Below are positions 17,959 to 26,691 of a stretch of 64,000 nucleotides of DNA, in pieces (the first letter of the stretch is position 1; each line of letters begins with the position of its first letter). Source of the DNA: Gluconacetobacter aggeris (GTDB lineage: Bacteria; Pseudomonadota; Alphaproteobacteria; Acetobacterales; Acetobacteraceae); assembly GCF_014174395.1 (NCBI RefSeq), contig NZ_JABEQD010000003.1:248001-312000 (forward strand), in the 5' to 3' direction. The position numbers and the translations under genes were made by a program. The notes beneath the pieces were generated by a model that worked only from the letters and a program-made list of their open reading frames with translations, ran no database searches and was not told the DNA's origin.

Positions 17959-19253
17959 AACACTTCATCTTTCATACCGTGATGCTGCGACTCACGCGAG
18001 CGATCCGCCATGCCATCCCCCGCATCCCGCACGATCCCGATCCTGTCGGTCGTGCCGGACCGCTGACAAGAGCGCGCGGCCATGGCTTCGTCGACGATTT
18101 CCATGAAACGCCGACGAAATGCCTCCTCCGAGAAACGCATGGCGTTGGCACGACACGTTTCGGCACGGATACGATGGTGATTTTCCTCGAACGTCCGCAC
18201 GGCCGCGACAATCGCCTCCGCCGTCTGTTCTGGAAACAGCACGCCGGTGGGATCGGTTTCATTTTCTCCGATCACGATATCGCAGGCTCCCCCCACGCCG
18301 TAGGCGATGACCGGCGTGCCACAGGCCTGCGCCTCGGCCATAACGATGCCGAAATCCTCCGCTGCGGCAAAAACGAAAGCACGAGCCTTCCCCATCAGCG
18401 CAACGAGTTCGTCGATCCGCACGGGCTTGCGGATCTCGATATTCGCGCAACCGGCAGCAGCCGCCCTGATCGCCGCATCGCCCTCACCTTCCCCAATGAT
18501 GACGAGCCTGCGATCGGGCATCCTGCTGAACGCCTCGGCGATCAGGTCGATCCGTTTGTAAGGAACGAAGCGCGAGACGACGAGATAGAAATCCTGTCTC
18601 TCGGACGAAAGACGAAATTTCTCTACGGCGACGGGCGGATTGAGAACCAGAGCCTCCCGGCGCCAGGCCTTCTGCACGCGCCGGGCGATATAGCGCGAAT
18701 TGGCAATAAACAGATCCACCCCGGAAGCCGAACGCGCATCCCAGTTCCGAAGCCGATGGAGAAGCCACCGCGTGTAAAGACCCATCGCCCCCCATCGCAG
18801 CCCTCGTTCCTCCAGATAGCGCGCCTGAAGGTCCCACGCATAGCGCATCGGACTATGGACATAGCTGACATGAAGCTGGTCCGGTCCGGTAATGATCCCT
18901 TTCGCAACCGCATGATGGCTGGAAATCACGAGGTCGTAGCCGGTCAGGTCGAATTGCTCGACAGCCAGCGGCATCAGGCCAAGGAACTTGCGAAAATGAC
19001 GTTTTGCAAAAGGAAGTTTCTGTATAAAGGAAGTCCGGACGATATGCCCCTTCAGAAACCCCCTCTGCTTCTCCGACATGAAATCCGCGACCACGAAGAC
19101 ATCCGCCGAAGGATAGCAGAGCAGGACCTGTTCCAGAACCCGTTCCGATCCGGCATACTTCTCCAGCCACTCATGGATGACGGCAATCCTGGGGGACTGT
19201 TCCTTCGGTCCGCCCCCCTCCTGCGCCGGCACGACATGCGAATTGCGCATCAT
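17955..19253 (-). CDS. Glycosyltransferase family 4, mannosyltransferase-like
   Basis: This is a GT4 enzyme of about 432 residues. It opens IAVIHEWLEKYAGSERVLEQ, a form seen in WbaZ-like mannosyltransferases, and continues with YDLVISSHHAVAKG and VSYVHSPMRYAWD. The donor-binding half contains SRFVPYKRIDLIAEAF, RLVIIGEGEGD and EDFGIVMAEAQACGTPVIAYG with the conserved Glu. Mannose transfer is an inference from this resemblance and from manC in the same locus. I start at ATG 19253, which overlaps the upstream stop as ATGA and has GGAG nearby. Reading further upstream gives an arginine-rich stretch lying inside the preceding gene and is not real coding. It ends in ATGA overlap with the next GT4 gene. 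Confidence 0.85.
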   Translation of the reverse strand: MMRNSHVVPAQEGGGPKEQSPRIAVIHEWLEKYAGSERVLEQVLLCYPSADVFVVADFMSEKQRGFLKGHIVRTSFIQKLPFAKRHFRKFLGLMPLAVEQFDLTGYDLVISSHHAVAKGIITGPDQLHVSYVHSPMRYAWDLQARYLEERGLRWGAMGLYTRWLLHRLRNWDARSASGVDLFIANSRYIARRVQKAWRREALVLNPPVAVEKFRLSSERQDFYLVVSRFVPYKRIDLIAEAFSRMPDRRLVIIGEGEGDAAIRAAAAGCANIEIRKPVRIDELVALMGKARAFVFAAAEDFGIVMAEAQACGTPVIAYGVGGACDIVIGENETDPTGVLFPEQTAEAIVAAVRTFEENHHRIRAETCRANAMRFSEEAFRRRFMEIVDEAMAARSCQRSGTTDRIGIVRDAGDGMADRSRESQHHGMKDEVL

Positions 19254-20398
19254 CTGGATGGCTCCATGCTGGAGGGACGATGAACAGGGGTGGGAACGGC
19301 GTGCCATGCGGCAGCGATAATGCCGGCCATGGCGGCACTGGCCTGCGCCCAATTGTAGCGCAGCAGACGCCCCGCCCCGGCGTCGCGAAGCCGTCCGGCC
19401 AACCCGTCCTCGTCGAGGATACGCATGACCTGACGCACGAAAGCATCCTGGGAGAACGGATCTGCGAACAGCGCAGCCTCGCCGCAGACTTCGCGCAGGA
19501 CCGGAATATCGCTCGCAACGACCGGACAGGCGCAAGCCATCGCCTCCACCGCCGGCAGCCCGAACCCCTCGTAGCGCGAAGGAAACACAAAGCAGGCGGC
19601 ATGCTCGTACAGCGCGCGCAGGGCGCCGTCGGATACCCGGCCCAGATAGCGGGCGACCCGTGGCATATCCTCACCACCCTGCTGCTGGAAGATCCCGTCC
19701 CGTCGTGCCCCCACAATGGCAAGCACCAGGCCGCGTGCCGCCAGCGCCTCGCCGAGCTTCGCGAGAACACGCAGATTCTTGTGCGCAACAAGATTGCCGA
19801 CCACGAGCACATAGCGCCCGGGTACCAGATCATTCATGGCCAGAACCGTGGCGTCGGCCGGAACGGCCCGGACATGGTCCCCCCCCTCCGGAATGACGGA
19901 AACCTGCTCCTCCCGCGCACCCAGATGGTGCATGATCTCGCCCCGGGCGAATTCCGACACCGTGACGATCCTCACCCCCCTCGCAACCAGCCCGGCCTGC
20001 ATCACGCGGTAAATCGTCCGGAAGCGTGCGGAATAGGCCTCCGGCACGCTCGCCCAGCCGCAATCATGGATCACGACGATCTGCCGGCGCGCCAGAAGCG
20101 GGGCGGTATTGCCAAGATTGACCAGAAGACCGCCGGACGTCGCCCAGGGAAGCACGGCCTGCTCCCACAGATGCCCTCCTCCGACGCCGAATGTCCTGAT
20201 CCGGACATTCCCGAAACGGCCCCCCTCCCGCCCCCCGCCCTCCTTGCCGGAAGGCGGGACGACGATTTCCGAAATCACCCCCTGCCGCACAAGCCCGGCG
20301 GAAATTTCGGTCGCGAAACGCTGAACGCCGCTCAGCGTCTGCTTCAGGAAACGGCCGTTCAGATAAACGGGGAGTTCCCGCGCCTCATGCGTTGTCAT
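19250..20398 (-). CDS. Glycosyltransferase family 4
   Basis: This GT-B glycosyltransferase of about 382 residues begins PVYLNGRFLKQTLSGVQRFA, typical of a GT4 group found in EPS clusters. It contains IVVIHDCGW, VSEFARGEIMHHLG, and the donor-site blocks YVLVVGNLVAHKNLRVLAKL and PSRYEGFGLPAVEAMACACPVV (EGFGLPxxE). ATG 20398 lies 14 bases inside the end of the co-polymerase gene; no strong ribosome binding site is visible, so coupling is likely. An alternative start ten codons upstream is possible. It is the first of three successive GT4 genes. Confidence 0.87.
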   Translation of the reverse strand: MTTHEARELPVYLNGRFLKQTLSGVQRFATEISAGLVRQGVISEIVVPPSGKEGGGREGGRFGNVRIRTFGVGGGHLWEQAVLPWATSGGLLVNLGNTAPLLARRQIVVIHDCGWASVPEAYSARFRTIYRVMQAGLVARGVRIVTVSEFARGEIMHHLGAREEQVSVIPEGGDHVRAVPADATVLAMNDLVPGRYVLVVGNLVAHKNLRVLAKLGEALAARGLVLAIVGARRDGIFQQQGGEDMPRVARYLGRVSDGALRALYEHAACFVFPSRYEGFGLPAVEAMACACPVVASDIPVLREVCGEAALFADPFSQDAFVRQVMRILDEDGLAGRLRDAGAGRLLRYNWAQASAAMAGIIAAAWHAVPTPVHRPSSMEPSR

Positions 20399-22616
20399 AG
20401 CCGTGCAGATCCTGCGCCAGATAGGCATGCATGCTGCTGTCCCGCCCGAGGTCGTTCATGTCCGCCTGGGTCAGAATCCCACCCAGCACGCGCACACCGC
20501 ACGCGTGAAGCCGCCGCATGGTCGTCAGCACGGCGTCCATCTCGGTCCGCTGCCACCGCACGGCGATGACCGCGCCATCCACCAATCGTCCGGCAGATGC
20601 GGCATCCGGAATGACCAGGACGGGCGGCATGTCGATCAGGATCAGATCGTAGAGCGTCCGCGCTTCCGCGATGATCGCCGCAAGCTGCTTCAGGTCGAGC
20701 AGATACCGCCCACTCCCGTTGGAGCGCGTGCCCCGCAGCGTGATCAGGTCGACATTCTGCATGATGTCCCGCGTAAGCCCCGGCAGCCGGGACGCGCCCG
20801 AGCCTTCGCCCTGGGGGGGCCGGAAGGTGGGACGGATCGACAGGCCGACCTGGTTGCGGCGGATATCCGCATCGATGATAAGCGCCCGCGCCTGGCTGCG
20901 CGCCGTGCTCGCGGCGAGGGCGACGGAAAGGAACGTCTTGCCCTCTCCCGGCAGTGCGGACGTCACCAGCACGACCTGCGCGCGAAACCGCTCGTCGCCA
21001 TGACGCAGCATGTTGCAGATATGATCGACCGAAAGCGTATAGGACGATGTCCTGTATTCCAGCAGAGGCCGGCGCTCGCGCCCCGCGAAGGGAACGACAC
21101 CGAGTGGAAACAATGTCGTCCTCTGTTCAAGCTGCTCCAGCGTGCGCACGCCGGGTCTCAGCCGCTCGAGCAGGATTGTGCCGAAGCAGCCAACCGCGAG
21201 CGAAAGGAGGCCGGCCGCGCCGATCAATTGTCCCCGATGCGGACCCGACGGGGCGAGAGGCGCCTGCGCGTAAGAGATGAGTACGGCATCCGGCTCCTGC
21301 ATCGCCGCCTGGGCGGATGTCTGCTCAAACCGGGTCAGGTAGTCGCGATAGACAGCCTGCGCCGCCTCCGCCTCGCTGACGAGCTGACGCAGTTGCACCT
21401 CGGCCACGTTCTCACCCGCGACAGCGCCCTTGAGATCACGCACCCGCGCCTCCAGCGTCGCGACCTCCGCACGCGTCGCCTCGAGCTGCGCGCGCAGGCT
21501 GCCGGCAATATGGCTCTCCTCCGCTCCAAGCTGGGCACGAAGCCCCGCGATCGCGGAATTAAGCTGGCGCAGACGCGGGCTTTCCGACATATCCGTCGTC
21601 TGCAGATCAGCCCTCTGCTTTTCCAGTTGCGCGAGTTCGCCCGAAATCTGCTGGACGAGCGGCGACGCCACCACCGCGGGCAACGCCCCCAGCGATCCGC
21701 CGCGCCGCGCTGCCTGCACCTGGTCATAGATGCTCTGCTGCTCGGCGAGCTTGTTGGAGGCTTCCGTCAGCGCGATGTCGACGCGGCTCATCCGGCGGCC
21801 CGTCAGCGTCGTCTGGTCCCCATCGCGGGAAACCTCCTGACTCAGGACCAGGCCATGCGCCCGGCGAAACTCTTCGACGCGCCCTTCCGCCTCGGCCACT
21901 CGCGACTGAAGCGCGCCGATCTGCTCGTTCAGCCACTCATGGGCATGGGCAACAGTCGTGATCTTGAGATCGCGCATGAAGTCCAGATAGGTGGCGGCGT
22001 ACGCATTCGCGATCCTCGCACTCAACGCCGCATCGTTCGTCTTGGCGCTGACCGCGATCGTGTACGAGCGGCCGTCATTCCCGACCGTCACATGCCGCAG
22101 CAACCAGTCGATCGCAACCTGGCGCTGCTCGGTGCGCGAGAGCGGCTTGGGGGGCGCGGGATCGAGGCCCAACCGGTGACGGACAACATCCATCACCCCC
22201 CACGGCCCGGGTGACGGCGCAGACGGATAGATGATCTTCTGAAGCTCGGGCCGATGGACGAGATCGATACGGTCGACCACCTTTCCAGCCATGTCTCTCG
22301 ACAGGAGGATGTCGGTCTGAGTGTGAATCATGAGCGTGTCGCCGCTGACGGCGCCGCCATGAGCCTGAAGATCGGTGAACTCCGTCTTTCCCGTATCGAC
22401 AAGGAGCGAGGACTGGGTTTCGTAATAGCGCGGGATGGAGAGGATCACGCCCGCCATGGGAATGAACAGCCCGGCTGTGATCAGCAGGACGGTCCATTTC
22501 CGACGCCGAACGATGACCAGCGCGTTTCCCAGCGGCACATGTTCCGCCGCCGTTGCCGCAAGCGGCATGGGCGGCGGACCGACGAATGATTCGTCGCGGA
22601 CGGACAGCATTGTCAT
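20385..22616 (-). CDS. EPS co-polymerase with BY-kinase domain, GumC/Wzc type
   Basis: This inner-membrane protein controls polymerisation and chain length and couples to the outer-membrane exporter. Its 743 residues contain a Wzz domain with a first membrane segment (WTVLLITAGLFIPMAGVIL) near residues 40-60, a long periplasmic coiled coil (about 220-430), a second membrane segment near 465, and a fused cytoplasmic ATPase. The kinase part has Walker A ALPGEGKTF (about 554), Walker A' ALIIDAD (about 578) and Walker B LILIDMPP (about 657). The C-terminus has only two tyrosines (MHAYLAQDLHGYDNA) rather than the Tyr cluster of classic Wzc, so autophosphorylation may be limited. It follows the initiating transferase gene by eight bases. 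Confidence 0.9.
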   Translation of the reverse strand: MTMLSVRDESFVGPPPMPLAATAAEHVPLGNALVIVRRRKWTVLLITAGLFIPMAGVILSIPRYYETQSSLLVDTGKTEFTDLQAHGGAVSGDTLMIHTQTDILLSRDMAGKVVDRIDLVHRPELQKIIYPSAPSPGPWGVMDVVRHRLGLDPAPPKPLSRTEQRQVAIDWLLRHVTVGNDGRSYTIAVSAKTNDAALSARIANAYAATYLDFMRDLKITTVAHAHEWLNEQIGALQSRVAEAEGRVEEFRRAHGLVLSQEVSRDGDQTTLTGRRMSRVDIALTEASNKLAEQQSIYDQVQAARRGGSLGALPAVVASPLVQQISGELAQLEKQRADLQTTDMSESPRLRQLNSAIAGLRAQLGAEESHIAGSLRAQLEATRAEVATLEARVRDLKGAVAGENVAEVQLRQLVSEAEAAQAVYRDYLTRFEQTSAQAAMQEPDAVLISYAQAPLAPSGPHRGQLIGAAGLLSLAVGCFGTILLERLRPGVRTLEQLEQRTTLFPLGVVPFAGRERRPLLEYRTSSYTLSVDHICNMLRHGDERFRAQVVLVTSALPGEGKTFLSVALAASTARSQARALIIDADIRRNQVGLSIRPTFRPPQGEGSGASRLPGLTRDIMQNVDLITLRGTRSNGSGRYLLDLKQLAAIIAEARTLYDLILIDMPPVLVIPDAASAGRLVDGAVIAVRWQRTEMDAVLTTMRRLHACGVRVLGGILTQADMNDLGRDSSMHAYLAQDLHGYDNA

Positions 22617-22624
22617 GGCGGGAC

Positions 22625-23359
22625 CTATTGCGCACCGTCGTGCCGCAGCACGGCGGGAATCGTTTTCAGGAGAATCACGACGTCCTTCCAGAACGTCCAG
22701 TGGCGGACATAGGCACTATCCAGCGCCACACGCCGTGCGTAGCTGGTATTGCTGCGCCCGCTGACCTGCCAGAGCCCCGTCAGGCCCGGTCGGGTCGCAT
22801 AATAATAGGTGATATTGTCGCCATAGCGCTCGACCTCGGCCTGGATGATCGGGCGCGGCCCGACCAGGCTCATGTCACCGCGCAGGATGTTCAGCAACTG
22901 CGGCAGCTCGTCCAGGCTTGTCGCGCGCAGAAAGCGGCCCAGGGGCGTAATGCGTGGATCGCGACGCAGCTTCTGGGTCTCTACCCACTCCTGGCGTGCG
23001 GCCTCGTCCCGCTCCAGAAGATCCTTCAGGACCTGGTCCGCGTTGGAAACCATGCTCCTGAACTTGAGGCAGCGGAAGCTTCGCCCGTTCTCCCCGATCC
23101 GGCTATGACCGAACAAGGCCGCTCCGCCGTCACGACGAACCAGCACGGCGATCACCAGCATGACAGGCAACGAGAAGAACAGCATCGTCCCGGCGACCAC
23201 GACATCCAGCATGCGTTTGCGCGGATCGCGGATGGCCGCGGCGTTTTCGGGCCTGGCGACTTGCCCGCCGATAAGCCCGGCATAGGGAACAACAACCGTC
23301 GCGTCCTCCGCGGCGATAAAGGCGGTCCCCATGAATTTTTCTTGATGCAGACCAGACAT
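22625..23359 (-). CDS. Undecaprenyl-phosphate sugar-1-phosphate transferase (initiating enzyme)
   Basis: This enzyme starts the repeat by moving a sugar-1-phosphate from a UDP-sugar to undecaprenyl phosphate. It is a short polyprenol phosphotransferase of 244 residues with one N-terminal membrane segment (MLDVVVAGTMLFFSLPVMLVIAVLV region), unlike the five-segment GumD. The catalytic block is clear: FRCLKFRSMV, then SLDELPQLLNILRGDMSLVGPRP, then RPGLTGLWQVSGRS. GAGGTG precedes ATG 23359. It is the first gene of the minus-strand EPS arm, so the promoter should lie in the AT-rich region 23360-23720. The sugar is unknown; glucose or galactose is usual. Confidence 0.9.
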   Translation of the reverse strand: MSGLHQEKFMGTAFIAAEDATVVVPYAGLIGGQVARPENAAAIRDPRKRMLDVVVAGTMLFFSLPVMLVIAVLVRRDGGAALFGHSRIGENGRSFRCLKFRSMVSNADQVLKDLLERDEAARQEWVETQKLRRDPRITPLGRFLRATSLDELPQLLNILRGDMSLVGPRPIIQAEVERYGDNITYYYATRPGLTGLWQVSGRSNTSYARRVALDSAYVRHWTFWKDVVILLKTIPAVLRHDGAQ

Positions 23360-24355
23360 ACTAGCACCTCGTCATCTGCGAAGAAGGAAGCTGACAGGCA
23401 AGTTGAAGCGGCATGATCCCGATCCGATTGCTACCTCCCTGATATGATCGGAACGTTGCCTGTGCAGACGAGCACGGCGCAATAATAAAAGAAGCAAATA
23501 ATGTGTTTTTAATCATTGACGAAAGTATTTATCATCCAAACCTATCGTTATTTACATGTTAAAATATAGATTGTTCGTTGAAATTCTTACATTTCTTCGT
23601 CAGGTCAGCTTTGCCGCCTTTCCAGGTTGCATAAAATAACGATCACATAATTGTGACCATTCGTTTTAGACATAAAAAATCGTCGTCAGGCGGAGAAAGC
23701 GATTTAACGCATAAATTGGCCATTTTTAACGTAATATTTTGCTGCTCCGTGGAACGATAGATCTTCGTACTTCTTATGTTGCCGCGCGTTTATTTCTTGC
23801 GGTGTCTTCCTCTCCCGTCCGGTGTTGTTCTTCGTGCCGGGCAGCGAACGGATGCGCACGGCAATAAAGCGTCGTGATTCTTTTCCTTGGTCAAGGAGTA
23901 TGGCCTCACGCAGGACTGATCGTGAAACGATGCAGGAAGTAGGAACAACGCTAAAACAGGGAAGAAAGCGATGCGGGACGACAAGCTTGAAAAGACGCCG
24001 GGAATTCATACCGGACCGTCGATGTCGGCATCCCTGGGACCGCACCGGGCCGATCCGGCAGATGCCTTTATAACGCTATTGTTACTTGACGGGTACAGAA
24101 CCCGCCGGCGCATATATGACAATCGAACAGTTGGAAGGTCGTTCTCTTCTCCACGGTCCCAATGCCACTCCCGACCGATCCGGAGACGCTCCGGGACACG
24201 GAACGTATGCGTTAGTCCTGCCCCCGGAGCACAGCCTCATTCTGATCCTCGCGCACAAGAAGGAAGCCGGAACGACGACCGTTCGTTTTTCGTATCCGAT
24301 CGGGATACGAATTGGCGACACACGCTGCCCATCACGAGCGGGGAGTTAGCGTGAC
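23360..24355. other. Long divergent regulatory region of the EPS locus
   Basis: This stretch of nearly 1 kb separates the first EPS gene (minus) from the SARP-like regulator (plus). The part from about 23440 to 23780 is clearly AT-richer than the neighbours and has no convincing gene; it is the likely promoter area of the EPS arm. Possible short frames exist on both strands, including one from ATG 24116 to a stop at 24349 (77 residues, no ribosome binding site), but none shows a recognisable protein. Confidence 0.5.
24086..24115 (+). promoter_or_regulatory. Candidate promoter with internal inverted repeat before the SARP-like gene
   Basis: TTGACG (24086-24091) and GCATAT (24110-24115) are 18 bases apart and could be a sigma-70 promoter. 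The spacer contains CGGGT-ACAGA-ACCCG, a perfect five-base inverted repeat overlapping the -35 end, as a repressor or activator site would. It would leave a leader of about 240 bases. Confidence 0.3.
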
Positions 24356-26353
24356 GTGCCGGGGCCGGGGGCAAACATCCTAAATATTCGACTGATCGGC
24401 CAGATGGTCGCCACGACCGCCACGGGAAAGAACGTCCTTCCCGCCGGCGCCCGAAGAACACGCGGATTGCTGGCCATTCTCGCCCTGTCCAACCGCAAGC
24501 CCGTCATGCGTCAACGCCTGACCGAACTTCTGTGGAGCAAACGTCCGACCGACCTCGCACGCGCCTCCCTGCGGCAGGAGATCCATCGCCTGCTCGACGT
24601 GCTTCAGCCTTTCGGCACCGAGATTATCGACATCGGGCGCCATACATTGACGCTCAAACCAGACCTGACATCGGTCGATGTCGAAGAAATCTACGCCGGC
24701 TGCCTGGATGCGCTGGACCACACAGTCGAACCGGAGGAAATCTTGTTTCCGGATCTGAACGGTATCGACCCGGCCTTCGACCTCTGGCTTCAGACCCAGC
24801 GCGCACGGTTTTCCCGTCACATCCAGCGCCTCATGAAATCCGAACAGGCGCCTCCGAACGATCCTGGCAGCATCCTCTCCCCCATATCATCATTCGGCTG
24901 GAAAGGTCCCCCGCCCATCGAAAGCGCTTCCGGCGCCCCTGCGCCGAACGCACAGACGGGCCAGTTCCATCCACCGCCCAATTCCCCGCTGCCTTCCAGC
25001 CATTTCCCCTGGAAGGAGGCGGCTCCGGCACTCGAAACCTTGCGCCGCCTGTCCGATCCACCCGAGAGCGGCTCACACCCGCAGACCGCGGAAGGCGAAG
25101 CTGCGCCCCCCGCCCCGTCGTACACAGCACGCTCCCTCAGCCTTGCCCTTATGCCGATTGAAACGAAAGAGCCGTCCTTGACGGCACTGGCGGACGAACT
25201 CGGGAGCCAACTCAACGTGCTGTTCGTCGGGTCCGATGCCTTTACGCTTGTCATCCCGCGCCCCTCCCCCGAAGGCACGCATGCCGTGGCTGACTGGATC
25301 GAGAACCTTCGAAGCAAGAACATCGATTTTCTGTGCTCGGGCATCCTGCATTCCGGTGCCGAAGGCCCGCAGGAATATTCCGTTCTGTTGCTGCGGCTGA
25401 TCGACGTGCAGAATGGCGGCGAGATGATCTGGACAGTGCGGGCTGCCTTGCCCCCAGGCACCAGACAGAAGCCCGGCCTCGCCGTCCCCCTGCTCGCCCG
25501 GGCCGTATTGTCGGCGCAATGGGCTAGCATCCTCCGCCATGCCAGGGCCCTCCTCAAGCGCAGTGTTCAGACCCTGGCCCCGGATCAACTGGCAGCCCGG
25601 GCGCTGGTCACGCTGCTGCAAGCCAACCAGCACGCATTACACGAAGCTGAAACCCTTCTCAAATTCGCGGAATGGCTGGGTCCGACCCTGCCGCTCGTCG
25701 CCTGCGCGCGCGCCGTAATGGAGATGACACGCGCCGGCGCGTTTCTCCAGGGCGACTACCCGGCAGGGGTGGCACGTGCCCTGGCAGCCGCGCAGCAGGC
25801 GGCCAGTCTTTCACAGCACAATATCAGCCGCAATTTCCTGCTCGCTTTCGTCTATTGTCATATTCCCGGCTACGCGGATACGGCCGACGCGCTTCTATCC
25901 GCATTCAGGATCACCAACGAAGGCCCCGATCAGGCCTGGTTCGCCCCATACCGGACACTCCAGGCCCTGCTGGCCCTGGTCAATGGCCAGCAGGAAACGG
26001 CCCGCAAGATTCTGAGCCATTATCGCATATCGGGAAATGCCCAGCCGCTCAGCGTGGCGATGGACCCCTGCGCGGCGCTCTATCTGTTCCTGGTCGATCT
26101 GCCCAAGGAAGCCAGCAAGATCGGGCGGATGGTCGCTGCCCTCTATCCACAGCTTCCATCGGCCCTCGTATATCATCTCGTGGCACTCACCACCGAGGAG
26201 AATAGCACCGAACGCGCCGACATCCTGGCCCGGCTTTCCGCACTCGACCCCACCCTCACCATCCGGCGCGTCATGGCGGCCCATCCCTACTTGCCCGCCG
26301 GAGCCCGCGCGAAACTCGCAGCCGCGCTGCGCCTGACAGGCCTTCCGGAATGA
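24356..26353 (+). CDS. SARP/BTAD-like transcriptional regulator
   Basis: The N-terminus (about 1-100) is an OmpR-type winged helix of the SARP kind: ARRTRGLLAILALSNRKPVM, RLTELLWS, ASLRQEIHRLLDVL and HTLTLKPDLTSVDVEEI. A short BTAD-like helical part follows (residues 110-165), then a Pro/Ser-rich linker of about 90 residues. The large C-terminal half consists of helical repeats resembling TPRs. There is no ATPase motif. GTG 24356 has GGGAG ten bases upstream. Such regulators are best known from Streptomyces; in this position, divergent from the EPS genes, a role in EPS control is the natural inference. The 665 residues exceed simple SARPs, so the C-terminus may sense a partner protein or ligand. 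Confidence 0.75.
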   Translation: MPGPGANILNIRLIGQMVATTATGKNVLPAGARRTRGLLAILALSNRKPVMRQRLTELLWSKRPTDLARASLRQEIHRLLDVLQPFGTEIIDIGRHTLTLKPDLTSVDVEEIYAGCLDALDHTVEPEEILFPDLNGIDPAFDLWLQTQRARFSRHIQRLMKSEQAPPNDPGSILSPISSFGWKGPPPIESASGAPAPNAQTGQFHPPPNSPLPSSHFPWKEAAPALETLRRLSDPPESGSHPQTAEGEAAPPAPSYTARSLSLALMPIETKEPSLTALADELGSQLNVLFVGSDAFTLVIPRPSPEGTHAVADWIENLRSKNIDFLCSGILHSGAEGPQEYSVLLLRLIDVQNGGEMIWTVRAALPPGTRQKPGLAVPLLARAVLSAQWASILRHARALLKRSVQTLAPDQLAARALVTLLQANQHALHEAETLLKFAEWLGPTLPLVACARAVMEMTRAGAFLQGDYPAGVARALAAAQQAASLSQHNISRNFLLAFVYCHIPGYADTADALLSAFRITNEGPDQAWFAPYRTLQALLALVNGQQETARKILSHYRISGNAQPLSVAMDPCAALYLFLVDLPKEASKIGRMVAALYPQLPSALVYHLVALTTEENSTERADILARLSALDPTLTIRRVMAAHPYLPAGARAKLAAALRLTGLPE

Positions 26354-26540
26354 CGGGGGGCCGCTCGCAAGACCGGCCTGCCGGCGAGCGGCTCGCCCAG
26401 TTTCATGTCCGGCATGGTACTCCCCTGTCGAGACGTCGAACGACGGGAAACTGGCCGCACAAAGCCCAGGACATCCGCGCCCGATCGTCGGCGGCCCAGG
26501 CTCCGTCAGCGGCCTGAAAAGAAGTATCTTCGATCCGCTG
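26354..26540. other. Intergenic stretch after the regulator gene
   Basis: I see no gene or strong hairpin here. Together with the small ORF at 26541-26642 it fills the 338-base gap between the regulator gene and the GT2 gene. Confidence 0.4.
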
Positions 26541-26642
26541 TCATTTCCTCCGTGAAATCCTGATCCAGCGGCCGATCAACAGGGCAATCGGGAAACTGAG
26601 CGCAATATAGGCGCCAATGGCGGCAAGAATTGTCTGGATCAT
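26541..26642 (-). CDS. Candidate 33-residue single-pass membrane protein
   Basis: An ATG at 26642 opens a frame of 33 residues ending in TGA at 26541: a hydrophobic helix (TILAAIGAYIALSFPIALLI) followed by a basic tail GRWIRISRRK. This is a plausible small inner-membrane protein with the positive end inside. The start lacks a clear Shine-Dalgarno, and I do not recognise a family. It lies just downstream of the GT2 gene on the same strand, 49 bases away, and could be cotranscribed with the GH16-GT2 pair. Confidence 0.4.
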   Translation of the reverse strand: MIQTILAAIGAYIALSFPIALLIGRWIRISRRK

Positions 26643-26691
26643 GCTTGTGCGCGGCCATCCCGGAAATAAACGTGTCAAAGGAAATTGTATA

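Noticed and set aside
20403-22214. A 603-codon plus-strand frame opposite the GumC-like gene
   Set aside because: It is a shadow of the minus-strand co-polymerase gene, with no recognisable domain.
23704-24045. A 113-residue minus-strand frame in the EPS regulatory region
   Set aside because: Its composition is arginine-rich and unstructured, with no ribosome binding site or recognisable family.
24116-24349. A 77-residue frame just before the SARP-like gene
   Set aside because: It has no ribosome binding site and no family resemblance; it may be part of the leader.
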